A DNA stretch of 64,000 nt from Marinobacter sp. MDS2 (GTDB lineage Bacteria > Pseudomonadota > Gammaproteobacteria > Pseudomonadales > Oleiphilaceae), in the NCBI RefSeq assembly GCF_030718085.1, contig NZ_JAVAJF010000001.1, positions 2,232,001-2,296,000 on the forward strand, read 5' to 3'. This document shows, in pieces, positions 56,688 to 64,000 of this stretch; within the stretch, counting starts at the first letter, position 1; every line of letters starts with the position of its first letter. Below the pieces are notes generated by a model, which made no database searches, was not told the origin of the DNA, and saw nothing but the letters and a program-made list of their open reading frames with translations. Both the position numbers and the translations under genes were made by a program.

Positions 56688-57268
56688 GAAAAGTAACGAT
56701 AATGCACGCGGCCAGCTTTGCACTGATACTTGGTTTGACCGGGTGTTCGGCGCCAGGCGGAGGCTCGATTTATGTGCCGATGGGCGGTGGTGATCAGTCT
56801 AGAGCGCCGGAACCGCCCAGAACGTCTGGGCAGGAAAGGTCTGAGCCCCAAGTGTGGCGTAAGAGTGAGCAGCCCGAAGTTAGCGAGCCTGCCCCCGCGC
56901 CTGAGCAACCTACCCGTTCGCCCAGTTACCGCGAGTCCGGTGATGAATTGCCCGCGGCAGCCGTCGCTCTGATTCGCGATGCTGATCAGCGGCTACAGCA
57001 AGGTGACTCGGCAGTCGCGATTGCACGCTTGGAAAGAGCCCAGCGGGTAGCGCCACGTTCGGCTGAGGTGTACTTCAAGTTGGCGGAAGCCTATGTTGCC
57101 GGGAACAACCTGGGAGCGGCTGAACAGTTTACGTTGAAGGGGTTGTCGCTGGCGGGTAATGATTCCCGCATGCAGCGGTCTGGCTGGTTGCTGCTGGCGG
57201 ACATTCGCCGGGCGAGAGGAAATGTGGCGGGGGCTTCTCAGGCGGAGGATCGTGCGAGATCTCTGTAG
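56684..57268 (+). CDS. lpoP: LpoP-like lipoprotein activator of PBP1B
   Basis: 194 residues. The lipobox LTGC gives a lipidated Cys at 21. A proline/glutamate-rich linker (about 25-85) precedes tetratricopeptide repeats (ALIRDADQRLQQGDSAVAIARLERAQRVAP, about residues 97-126; RSAEVYFKLAEAYVAGNNLGAAEQFTLKGLSLAG, about 128-161). In Pseudomonas aeruginosa the TPR lipoprotein LpoP is encoded next to ponB and activates PBP1b instead of E. coli LpoB. Gene position and architecture match that. The start overlaps the mrcB stop by 4 bases. Confidence 0.85.
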   Translation: MRKVTIMHAASFALILGLTGCSAPGGGSIYVPMGGGDQSRAPEPPRTSGQERSEPQVWRKSEQPEVSEPAPAPEQPTRSPSYRESGDELPAAAVALIRDADQRLQQGDSAVAIARLERAQRVAPRSAEVYFKLAEAYVAGNNLGAAEQFTLKGLSLAGNDSRMQRSGWLLLADIRRARGNVAGASQAEDRARSL

Positions 57269-57273
57269 TGTGT

Positions 57274-57293
57274 AGAGGCCATCCTTGGCCTCT
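57274..57293. repeat. Short hairpin related to the motif in the crc-rph element
   Basis: AGAGGCCA and TGGCCTCT arms around TCCT. The core GGCCATCCTTGGCCTC is one base off the internal dyad at 11966 in the crc-rph element. It sits just past the lpoP stop in a convergent gap. Confidence 0.5.
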
Positions 57294-57321
57294 GAATATT
57301 TCCCGTAACGGGGTATCAGGA

Positions 57322-58239
57322 TTACTGGGAGATCACGGTTGCCTCGGTGGTCTCGCCTGCTTTCACTTCTACGGTTTGGGTGCCATAGAAGGTGATGTCA
57401 TCGTCCGTTTCATTATCGTCCAGTTGGCAGCTATAACTGACGGTGTACGTGCCTTCAGTGAGGAAGGCTGCAGTCCACTCATGGAGGCCGTTAGTATCTT
57501 CGTCTTTAACTGGAACGAGCATTAACGGGTTAGTGCCTTCACGGTCCACGTTCAGGTCAATTGGGTTAACCCCCGGGCCTTCAAAGACGTAAACCGAACC
57601 TTCGTAATTGGCGCTGCAGTTGGCTTCGGCAGACTGGTTTATCGTGGTGTAGTCCACCTCACCGGTTATCTTGCCAACTTCAAGGTTGTTTACCACGCGT
57701 AGCACTGGCTTGAGCATGAAGTCGCCCTGCGCGTTGCCTTGGGGGTCAACAATGGATTTCCGCACGTCAAAATCGATTGTGAAATCGGTACTGGCGTCTG
57801 CCGCTACTATGAAATTGCCTTTTAGTTTCAGTCCGCTCTGCTCACCAGAAGGTACCCCAAGGGTATACTGTTTCGTTCCTTCAGATGTTTTGGTCACCCA
57901 TGAATTGTCGGTATCGACAATCAGGCGAATTTCTTTGTATTCACCAGCAGGCACTTCTTCGTCTGTGAACAGAGGCTCGGTTACGCCCCCCTGCAGGGTT
58001 AACAGGTCGACCGTGCCGGTTTCTTCAAGGCTGTATTCCAACCACTCTCCATCGGCGTGCTTAAGACGGATGGAGTTAAACGCTATGTGAACGCTGCTTA
58101 GGTCGGTCGCTGGCGCATCGGTCAGGCCCACAGATAACGAACCGGTCTGTCCTGACGAGGAGCTACCACCGCTACCACCACAAGCAGCCAGTGCGCCGGC
58201 GAGGGCGGAAATTGCGAATAATTTGGTTGTGGGCTTCAT
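57322..58239 (-). CDS. DUF4382 lipoprotein
   Basis: 305 residues, function unknown. The lipobox LAAC gives a Cys at 20, followed by a Gly/Ser linker. Residues about 35-180 are DUF4382 (SLSVGLTDAPATDLSSVHIAFNSIRLK, LLTLQGGVTEPLFTDEEVPAGEYKEIRLIV in two halves). The C-terminal part resembles a carboxypeptidase-regulatory/Big-type beta domain. It has an excellent AGGAGG before the ATG at 58239; the frame to 58299 is not needed. It is convergent with lpoP and alone on the minus strand. Confidence 0.85.
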   Translation of the reverse strand: MKPTTKLFAISALAGALAACGGSGGSSSSGQTGSLSVGLTDAPATDLSSVHIAFNSIRLKHADGEWLEYSLEETGTVDLLTLQGGVTEPLFTDEEVPAGEYKEIRLIVDTDNSWVTKTSEGTKQYTLGVPSGEQSGLKLKGNFIVAADASTDFTIDFDVRKSIVDPQGNAQGDFMLKPVLRVVNNLEVGKITGEVDYTTINQSAEANCSANYEGSVYVFEGPGVNPIDLNVDREGTNPLMLVPVKDEDTNGLHEWTAAFLTEGTYTVSYSCQLDDNETDDDITFYGTQTVEVKAGETTEATVISQ

Positions 58240-58418
58240 AAAACCTCCTGATAGAAATCTTGCTGGTTCGAATACGAGGCATATCTTCTTCACCGGCAAG
58301 GCCAGTGAAGCGTTCTTGTCAATACGTTAGCAAAGGCATCTAAAAAAGGGTAATACAGAATGGTAAGAGAATTGGCCAAATAGGCGGGGTATGAGAACGT
58401 GTTTGGCCGGTGAGAGAA

Positions 58419-58450
58419 CGCGGTGACTCAGTGGAACCTGAGTCACCGCG
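58419..58450 (-). terminator. Hairpin after hemL
   Basis: A perfect 13-bp stem (CGCGGTGACTCAG with its complement) around a 6-base loop, 10 bases past the hemL stop. The T-run on the minus strand is weak (TTCTCTC). Confidence 0.75.
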
Positions 58451-58459
58451 TAGTTTTAC

Positions 58460-59740
58460 TTAAAGAGTGGTCATCACCTTGCGGGCTGCGGCCAAGGTGA
58501 ATTCTATGTCATCTTCTGATAACGCCGCACACACGAAACTGGCTTCGAAGGCAGATGGGGCCAGGTAGACACCTTCGGCCAACATGCCCTGGAAGAATTT
58601 CTTGAAGCGTTCGGCGTCGCATTCCATTACTTGAGCAAAGCTGGTGACCGACGATTCGTTGGTAAAGAAGAAGCCAAACATGGCACCGGCGGATTGCACG
58701 GCCAGCGGGATGCCCGCTTCGTCGGCCGCTGCTTTGATGCCGTCACGCACTCTGTTGGTTTTCTCGATCAAGCGATCGTGGAAGCCGGATTCAGAGATGG
58801 CGTTCAGAGTGGTCAGGCCCGCGGCCATCGCCAGCGGATTACCACTCAAGGTGCCCGCCTGGTAAACCGGGCCCAGCGGTGAAATGTGCTCCATGATTTC
58901 GCGCTTGCCACCAAACGCACCGACTGGCAAACCGCCACCGATAACCTTACCCAGAGCAGTCAGATCCGGGGTCACGCCGAATAAGCCTTGGGCGCCTCCC
59001 AAGGAGACCCGGAAACCGGTCATCACTTCATCAAAGATCAGCACAGTGCCGTGCTCGTCGCACACTTCGCGCAGACCTTCGAGGAAGCCCGGTACCGGCG
59101 GAATGCAGTTCATGTTGCCGGCTACCGGCTCCACGATGATTGCGGCAATCTGGTCGCCCATTTCTGCGAAGGTTTTGCGCACGCCGTCGATGTCGTTGAA
59201 ATCGAGGGTGAGAGTGTGTTCGGCCAAGCTGGCGGGAATACCCGGCGAGTTAGGTTCGCCCAGGGTCAGTGCGCCGGAGCCAGCTTTCACCAGCAGCGAG
59301 TCCACGTGGCCGTGGTAGCAGCCTTCAAACTTAACAATCTTGTCCCGGCCGGTGTAACCGCGTGCCAGGCGAATGGCGCTCATGGTGGCTTCGGTACCGG
59401 AGTTGACCATGCGCACCATGTCGATAGAGGGCACCAGTTCGCACACCTTCTTCGCCATGTCGGTTTCGATGGCGGTCGGAGCGCCGTAGCCTACACCCAG
59501 ATCGACCTGTGCGTGCAGAGCCTCTTTGATGCGCGGGTCGGAATGGCCCAGAATCATCGGGCCCCAGGAGCCGATGAAGTCGATGTAGCGCTTGTCGTCT
59601 TCATCGTATAAATAAGCGCCTTCGGCATGTTTGAAAAACACCGGGGTGCCGCCCACGCCGCGAAATGCCCGAACCGGAGAGTTAACACCACCGGGGATGT
59701 ACTTTTGTGCCTGTTCGAACAGTTCTTCAGAGTGACTCAT
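58460..59740 (-). CDS. hemL: Glutamate-1-semialdehyde 2,1-aminomutase
   Basis: PLP enzyme converting GSA to 5-aminolevulinate in the C5 heme pathway. The 426-residue product has the motifs [13 protein letters not shown] (as [11 protein letters not shown]), [12 protein letters not shown], the PLP-binding [18 protein letters not shown], and catalytic lysine in [17 protein letters not shown]. It is the last gene of a minus-strand run hemJ-thiD-thiE-hemL, and the thiE-hemL neighbourhood matches Pseudomonas. Confidence 0.98.
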   Translation of the reverse strand: MSHSEELFEQAQKYIPGGVNSPVRAFRGVGGTPVFFKHAEGAYLYDEDDKRYIDFIGSWGPMILGHSDPRIKEALHAQVDLGVGYGAPTAIETDMAKKVCELVPSIDMVRMVNSGTEATMSAIRLARGYTGRDKIVKFEGCYHGHVDSLLVKAGSGALTLGEPNSPGIPASLAEHTLTLDFNDIDGVRKTFAEMGDQIAAIIVEPVAGNMNCIPPVPGFLEGLREVCDEHGTVLIFDEVMTGFRVSLGGAQGLFGVTPDLTALGKVIGGGLPVGAFGGKREIMEHISPLGPVYQAGTLSGNPLAMAAGLTTLNAISESGFHDRLIEKTNRVRDGIKAAADEAGIPLAVQSAGAMFGFFFTNESSVTSFAQVMECDAERFKKFFQGMLAEGVYLAPSAFEASFVCAALSEDDIEFTLAAARKVMTTL

Positions 59741-59752
59741 GGATTACTCCTG

Positions 59753-60421
59753 TTAGTTGGAATGTGTCGATAATGGATGATGCAAAGCCACCAGTTGCCT
59801 GAACTGTCTGGCTTTGGCTTCAATGTCTGCGGGGCTACCCCCGAACAATCCGCCCACTACCGCAATAAGGTCGGCGCCGGCCCGAATCAGTGGTTCTGCA
59901 TTCTCGGTCGTGATGCCGCCAATGGCTGTCACAGGAAGCGCCAGACGACGTGCCTCGCTCAGCACGTTAACGTCCGCACGGGGTGCGCCGGGCTTTGTGC
60001 CGGATTGATAAAAACGTCCAAAGGCTAAATAGTCTGCACCTCCGGCTTTGGCAATTTCGGCCAGCTCCATATGCTGGTGGCAGGTAATGCCAATAATGGC
60101 AGTTTGCCCCAGCAGCTTTCGGGCATCGGCCAAAGCCCAGTCGTCTTGCCCCAAGTGAACGCCTTGCGCACCCACGCGGTGCGCCAGTTCCGGGTCATCG
60201 TTGATGAGAAGCGGTACTCCGGCGTTCTGGCAAAGACTGACCAGATCCGTCGCCTGGCTCAGGCGTTCGGTGGTCGTTGAAAGCTTGTCCCGATATTGAA
60301 CCAACACAGCGCCGCCGGCTAGCGCGGCTTCTACGGACTGCAGCAAACGATCCGGGGGCGTAAGGCGGTTGTCGGTGATGGCGTACAAACCGGGGCGCAG
60401 GTGTGGCTTTAACGTTCCCAC
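59753..60421 (-). CDS. thiE: Thiamine-phosphate synthase
   Basis: Joins HMP-PP and thiazole phosphate to thiamine phosphate. The 222-residue product has LYAITDNRLTP, VQYRDKLSTT, LLINDDPELAHRVGAQGVHLGQDD and AIGGITTENAEPLIRAGADLIAV (in two halves), all diagnostic. The start is GTG at 60421, overlapping thiD by 13 bases; the open frame upstream (to 60571) is antiparallel noise inside thiD's frame. It needs the HMP kinase encoded directly upstream. Confidence 0.95.
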   Translation of the reverse strand: MGTLKPHLRPGLYAITDNRLTPPDRLLQSVEAALAGGAVLVQYRDKLSTTTERLSQATDLVSLCQNAGVPLLINDDPELAHRVGAQGVHLGQDDWALADARKLLGQTAIIGITCHQHMELAEIAKAGGADYLAFGRFYQSGTKPGAPRADVNVLSEARRLALPVTAIGGITTENAEPLIRAGADLIAVVGGLFGGSPADIEAKARQFRQLVALHHPLSTHSN

Positions 60422-61200
60422 GGGATACCCCGGTTTGGTACTCGCTGCCCTTGGCCGATGGTCAAGGCACTCAGGAGCGTGCGGCTGACGTAGTTCTGCG
60501 CTTGGGATATGGCCGCCCGGGCGGACAGTCCGCTGGCGATACCGGCCGATATGGCGGCGGCCAACGTACACCCGGTGCCGTGGTATTCGTTGGCACCAAT
60601 CCGCTCTAACTGCCAGTTCATGGGGTCCTGCCCGGTGCTATATAGGGTATTGATAATGTGTGGCCCGGTGCCGTGACCGCCGGTCGCGAGGACCGATTTG
60701 CAGCCCGCTGAGAGCAACTTGTCGGCGGCTTGGCTTTCGCTGTCACAATCGCCCAGTTGCAGGAGCTCTACCCCGTTCGGTGTGATCATTTCGGCTCGGG
60801 CAAACAGTGAGCCTTTCATCGCCTTGACCAGTTCGTCATCGGCCAGGTCTCCGCCGCCAGCTGCTTTGATCACAGGGTCCACGATCAGCGGTAACTCCGG
60901 GTGGCTATCGAGAAACTCCATGAGCACGTTGACCACTGCGGCGTTGCCCATGGCGCCGGTTTTAACCGCGTGTATGGGGATGTCTTTGTCCAGACACTCA
61001 AGTTGCTGCCTGATGATTGCAGGATCAATGGCTTCGGCGCCATACACATTTTTGGTGTCTTGTACGGTCAGGCAGGTCAGCACGGGCAACGGGTGCCCGC
61101 CCAGCGATGTAATGGCCTGTATGTCTGCCTGAATGCCTGCGCCGCCGGAAGGGTCGAGCCCGGACAGCACCAGAACGTGGGGGCGGGAGTAACTGTTAAT
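60409..61200 (-). CDS. thiD: Hydroxymethylpyrimidine (phosphate) kinase with an apparent ATT start
   Basis: Phosphorylates HMP and HMP-P for thiamine synthesis. The family signature LSGLDPSGGAGIQADIQAI opens the catalytic domain, and GTGCTLAAAIS closes it. No ATG, GTG or TTG gives a good start: GTG at 61170 has no SD. Instead a strong GGAGG (61211-61207) stands six bases before ATT at 61200-61198, and the frame from that ATT (NSYSRPHVLVLSG) reads like the known N-terminus of pseudomonad ThiD (MNxYSRPxVLxLSG, from memory). So ATT is proposed as the start, unless it is a sequencing error for ATG. It is 263 residues with that start. Confidence 0.85.
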   Translation of the reverse strand: MNSYSRPHVLVLSGLDPSGGAGIQADIQAITSLGGHPLPVLTCLTVQDTKNVYGAEAIDPAIIRQQLECLDKDIPIHAVKTGAMGNAAVVNVLMEFLDSHPELPLIVDPVIKAAGGGDLADDELVKAMKGSLFARAEMITPNGVELLQLGDCDSESQAADKLLSAGCKSVLATGGHGTGPHIINTLYSTGQDPMNWQLERIGANEYHGTGCTLAAAISAGIASGLSARAAISQAQNYVSRTLLSALTIGQGQRVPNRGIPWER

Positions 61201-61211
61201 AGTGAACCTCC
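61201..61211 (-). promoter_or_regulatory. Strong ribosome binding site before the ATT start of thiD
   Basis: GGAGG with a 6-base spacer (TTCACT) to the ATT codon. It determines the start call for thiD; no other initiation codon is within range. Confidence 0.75.
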
Positions 61212-61634
61212 TTAAAAAGGCTTAACAACAGCAAGAATGACAACCGCGAGCAGTATGAAGACCGGCAGTTCGTTGAACCAGCGGTAGAACACGTGGCTGC
61301 GGGTATTGTTGTCGTCACGGAATACTTTTACCAAGTGGCCGCAGTAGAAGTGGTACACGATCAACAGGACCACCAGCAACAGTTTGGCGTGCAGCCAACC
61401 CTGGCTGAAGTAACCAGACACGTTGTAGCTGAGCAACCACACACCAAATATGACGGTCGCAATCATCGAAGGGGTGGTAATGCCCCGGTACAGCTTGCGT
61501 TCCATGATCTTGAAACGCTCCTGCCCCGGTTTGTCTTCGCACGCCGCGTGGTAAACAAAGAGGCGGGGTAAGTAGAAGATGCCGGCAAACCAGCACACCA
61601 GTGAAATGATATGAAACGCTTTAACCCATAACAT
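61212..61634 (-). CDS. hemJ: HemJ-type protoporphyrinogen IX oxidase (CopD-like membrane protein)
   Basis: 140-residue four-helix membrane protein of the HemJ/UPF0093 family, which carries out the protoporphyrinogen-to-protoporphyrin step where HemG and HemY are missing. Diagnostic features are VKAFHIISLVCWFAGIFYLPRLFVYHA (a His early in helix 1 and another before the loop) and RKLYRGITTPSMIATV, ending RWFNELPVFILLAVVILAVV. It is placed upstream of thiD and hemL, another heme gene. CopD-like alternatives are less likely given the length. Confidence 0.9.
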   Translation of the reverse strand: MLWVKAFHIISLVCWFAGIFYLPRLFVYHAACEDKPGQERFKIMERKLYRGITTPSMIATVIFGVWLLSYNVSGYFSQGWLHAKLLLVVLLIVYHFYCGHLVKVFRDDNNTRSHVFYRWFNELPVFILLAVVILAVVKPF

Positions 61635-61637
61635 GTG

Positions 61638-63413
61638 TTAGCTCCGGCGGTATTGGTAGTAACTTTCGATATCGGATGGCAGCACAACGCCATAAATCCG
61701 TTGGATCATGGGGGCGACATGGCGCTGCACGTAGAGCGCTTCTGCCTTGGTTTGGTCAAATTCATTAAGCGCTTGCTCCAGCGTGGCCTGATACTGGACA
61801 GGCGCAACGTCCCGCCGGTTGGCTGGTATTTGCATCAAATCCAGACTCTCGGGCAGCTCAGAGGCCTCTTCCGCGTTTTGCTCGTTAAACTCTTCAAGGT
61901 AGCGCGCCAAGTCAACGGCGGGCAGCAATGACGTGGGGCCGTTGTTGCCATCCACCAACAGCCACTTTGGTTCTGATGAAAGCGCTTTGCGCGCCTCCTC
62001 GAGGGTGAGTTGACGTTCGATACGAAGGATATTCCGGTCCATAATGGCGCCAACGGATACTCGCCTTAACGCCTGGGTAACCGGCGAGTTCTGGTAACTT
62101 AGCCCTTGGCTCTTCAGCACTGTGATGAACAACGACTTCTTGCCGAACGCTTCGCTGGTGACTAGGCTCGCTGTGGTAATAATCAGCATGCCGGGCAGGA
62201 TGATGTTGGGGTTATGGGTGAGTTCCAGCAGTGCCATGAGTGCTGCCAGAGGCGCGTGCAACACGGCTCCCATCATGGCACCCATGCCGAGCATGGCGTA
62301 AAAGCCGACAGACGACGCCACTTCCGGGGCAAAAGCCGCGCCGATCAGCCCCATAGCGCCGCCCAAGGTTGCGCCGATGAAAAGCGTGGGGCCGATCACC
62401 CCGCTTGGCATGCCGAGCCCGATCGAGGTTCCGGTAATCAGCAATTTGGCCACGCCTGCGCCCAACAGCAGCCAGAAGCCGAGCTGGCCGTTTATGGTGT
62501 CGCCCACGGTGTCGTAGCCAATGCCCATGGTTTCAGGCACAAAGATCGCAAATGGCACCATCAGCAGGCCGGCCAGGAAAATGCGCAATAAAACTGGGCG
62601 GTGGTGGTAGCGCCCGAGGCTATCCACCAATTGAATAAAAGCGGCGGCTGCAATGCCGATCAACACCGCGATGGCGAGTATCCAGGGGATCTCAAGCAGA
62701 GAGTTCATGGTCAGCGCCGGGACACTAAACGCGGGCTCTGTGCCATAGACCAGTTGGGTAACGATGGCGGCGCTCACCGCAGATAAAATGATCGGGGTAA
62801 AGCCGGCGATGGTGTATTCCATCATGACCACTTCCATGGCGAAGATAACGCCGGAGATCGGGGTGTTGAATGATGCTGAAATAGCCGCTGCGCAGCCACA
62901 GGCAACCAACGTTCGGATGCTGTTGTTAGGCAGCCGCATCCATTGTCCGAGAATACTGGAGAAAGCCGCGCCGAGATGTACCGCCGGTCCCTCTCGGCCA
63001 GCCGATTGGCCGCTGACAACCGTGGTAACGCCTGCGATAAATTGAACGATGGCACTTTTGAGGGAGATATAGCCCTGATGGTAGTTTAAGCGTTCCATGA
63101 CATGGGCTATCCCTACTTTGCGGTCATGAATGCTCAGTTTGTGTAAAAACAACCCGAGCGCCACTGCGCCGGCAAGAGGTAAAATGCCTCGGGTAAGAAT
63201 GTCCAGATCTTCAAAGTTTTCCGAACCGTTGCCTGGGAAAAAGTAGTCCAGAGGCCATTCAATGGCGAAGCGGAACAAAAGGATCACAGCACCGGTTACA
63301 ATGCCGGAAAGCAAACCAAGGACGGCCAGCTGAGGAAGGGCATCCACACCGGCGAGCCTTCCTCGGAAAACGTGTATCAGGTTTTCCGTAACCTGTTGCC
63401 TGATGTTGCGCAT
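61638..63413 (-). CDS. CLC-family chloride channel with C-terminal CBS domains
   Basis: 591-residue CLC protein. The membrane part (about 1-430) has the [10 protein letters not shown] motif with gating Glu141, and a second motif [20 protein letters not shown]. In E. coli ClcA the latter ends in IIEEM, where the second Glu (203) carries protons; here it is Val195 (MEVV), as in channel-type CLCs. The GSGIP motif is absent. Residues about 445-591 resemble a tandem CBS region ([34 protein letters not shown]). The gene is divergent from argC. Confidence 0.9.
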   Translation of the reverse strand: MRNIRQQVTENLIHVFRGRLAGVDALPQLAVLGLLSGIVTGAVILLFRFAIEWPLDYFFPGNGSENFEDLDILTRGILPLAGAVALGLFLHKLSIHDRKVGIAHVMERLNYHQGYISLKSAIVQFIAGVTTVVSGQSAGREGPAVHLGAAFSSILGQWMRLPNNSIRTLVACGCAAAISASFNTPISGVIFAMEVVMMEYTIAGFTPIILSAVSAAIVTQLVYGTEPAFSVPALTMNSLLEIPWILAIAVLIGIAAAAFIQLVDSLGRYHHRPVLLRIFLAGLLMVPFAIFVPETMGIGYDTVGDTINGQLGFWLLLGAGVAKLLITGTSIGLGMPSGVIGPTLFIGATLGGAMGLIGAAFAPEVASSVGFYAMLGMGAMMGAVLHAPLAALMALLELTHNPNIILPGMLIITTASLVTSEAFGKKSLFITVLKSQGLSYQNSPVTQALRRVSVGAIMDRNILRIERQLTLEEARKALSSEPKWLLVDGNNGPTSLLPAVDLARYLEEFNEQNAEEASELPESLDLMQIPANRRDVAPVQYQATLEQALNEFDQTKAEALYVQRHVAPMIQRIYGVVLPSDIESYYQYRRS

Positions 63414-63556
63414 GCGGACTGAGTTCCGGTTGTTCGAACAAGTCGTTCAGAAAGATTGGACCCCATTGTAGCTTTGGGTGTGCAGGCTGCAATAAGTCAT
63501 TGGTTTATCATGTTAGACTAACGCCAAATTCTGACCAGAGTACGTTGGAGAAGAGA

Positions 63557-64000
63557 GTGATTAAAGTAGGCATCGTTGGTGGTACCGGGTACACAGGTGT
63601 AGAGCTGTTGAGGATTCTCGCGGTTCATCCTGAGGTTGAAGTGCAGTGCATCACTTCGCGTTCCGAGGCAGGTATGCCCGTAGCGGATATGTACCCTAAC
63701 TTGCGAGGTCACTTTGATTTGGCCTTCTCCGAGCCTGATCCCGCGCAGCTGGCGGAGTGTGACCTGGTGTTTTTTGCAACGCCTCACGGTGTAGCGGCTC
63801 GAATGGTGCCTGAGTTGATGAAAGCTGGCACCCGGGTGGTCGATCTTTCCGCGGACTTCCGCCTGAAAGATCTGGATGTCTGGGAGAAGTGGTACGGGAT
63901 GCCCCATGCAAGCCCGGAGTGGGCTGAGAAAGCCGTTTATGGCCTGCCCGAAGTGGCACGTGAAGAAATCCGCAAGGCGCAACTGGTGGCGAATCCCGGG
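63557..64000 (+). CDS. argC: N-acetyl-gamma-glutamyl-phosphate reductase, cut by window edge
   Basis: Third step of arginine synthesis, NADPH reduction of N-acetylglutamyl phosphate. The N-terminal 148 residues are in the window: [18 protein letters not shown] (Rossmann), [18 protein letters not shown] and the family sequence [27 protein letters not shown]. The start is a GTG at 63557 with GGAG six bases upstream. The active-site Cys region lies past the edge. Divergent from the CLC gene. Confidence 0.95.
   Translation, partial: MIKVGIVGGTGYTGVELLRILAVHPEVEVQCITSRSEAGMPVADMYPNLRGHFDLAFSEPDPAQLAECDLVFFATPHGVAARMVPELMKAGTRVVDLSADFRLKDLDVWEKWYGMPHASPEWAEKAVYGLPEVAREEIRKAQLVANPG

Noticed and set aside
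57496..58090. Plus-strand frames inside the DUF4382 gene
   Set aside because: Shadows; the minus-strand gene has a lipobox and a strong SD.

Overview
The window looks like chromosomal DNA of a marine gammaproteobacterium close to Marinobacter. Gene order is largely Pseudomonas-like: proC-yggS-pilT-pilU, pyrE/crc, rph/yicC-gmk-rpoZ-spoT, oxyR-recG, rpsU-dnaG-rpoD, dksA-gluQ-cbrX-cbrA-cbrB-(crcZ)-pcnB-folK-panB-panC, mrcB-lpoP and thiD-thiE-hemL. FadL-type porins, a phasin-like protein and type IV pilus motors fit a lipid- or hydrocarbon-using marine bacterium. The genus is an inference from memory, not from a search. No phage, transposase, CRISPR array or rRNA was seen.

Layout. 0-8.5 kb: proC (cut by the left edge), yggS, the twitching ATPases pilT/pilU, a FadL-type porin, polA and a DUF2782 protein. 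8.5-14.9 kb: small envelope proteins, a phasin-like protein, pyrE with divergent crc, rph with divergent yicC, gmk and rpoZ. 15-23.1 kb: spoT, ridA, a sugar-nucleotide epimerase-like gene, oxyR, recG and an HDOD protein. 23.4-32.1 kb is the least conventional stretch: a 1116-residue Ig-like lipoprotein, a second FadL-type porin, a glycine-rich lipoprotein and a LuxR-type regulator. 32.2-36.7 kb: tRNA-Ile(CAU) and the rpsU-dnaG-rpoD operon. 36.7-44.7 kb: tsaD, plsY, folB-folK, pgi, panC-panB, a second folK and pcnB. 44.9-51.4 kb: a catabolite-control locus (crcZ-like sRNA, cbrB, cbrA, cbrX, gluQ, dksA). 51.6-64 kb: sfsA, a Rieske protein, a two-domain kinase, mrcB-lpoP, a DUF4382 lipoprotein, hemL-thiE-thiD-hemJ, a CLC chloride channel and argC (cut by the right edge).

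How the parts connect. The most interesting reading is a complete Crc/CbrAB catabolite-repression circuit. The window holds a Crc homologue whose nuclease active site is degenerate, the CbrA/CbrB two-component pair with a hidden 58-codon CbrX, and, in the long cbrB-pcnB gap, a ~390-nt RNA gene. That RNA gene has a -24/-12 promoter, an array of GTTAC/GTAAC half-sites upstream, several CA-rich Hfq/Crc decoy motifs and a Rho-independent terminator. A similar CA-rich motif lies in the leader of the second FadL operon, suggesting that porin is one of the regulated targets. Other notable points are an apparent ATT start codon in thiD, a hairpin element with inverted-repeat ends between crc and rph, dyad operators at two promoters, and a CLC protein with channel-type rather than antiporter-type residues.
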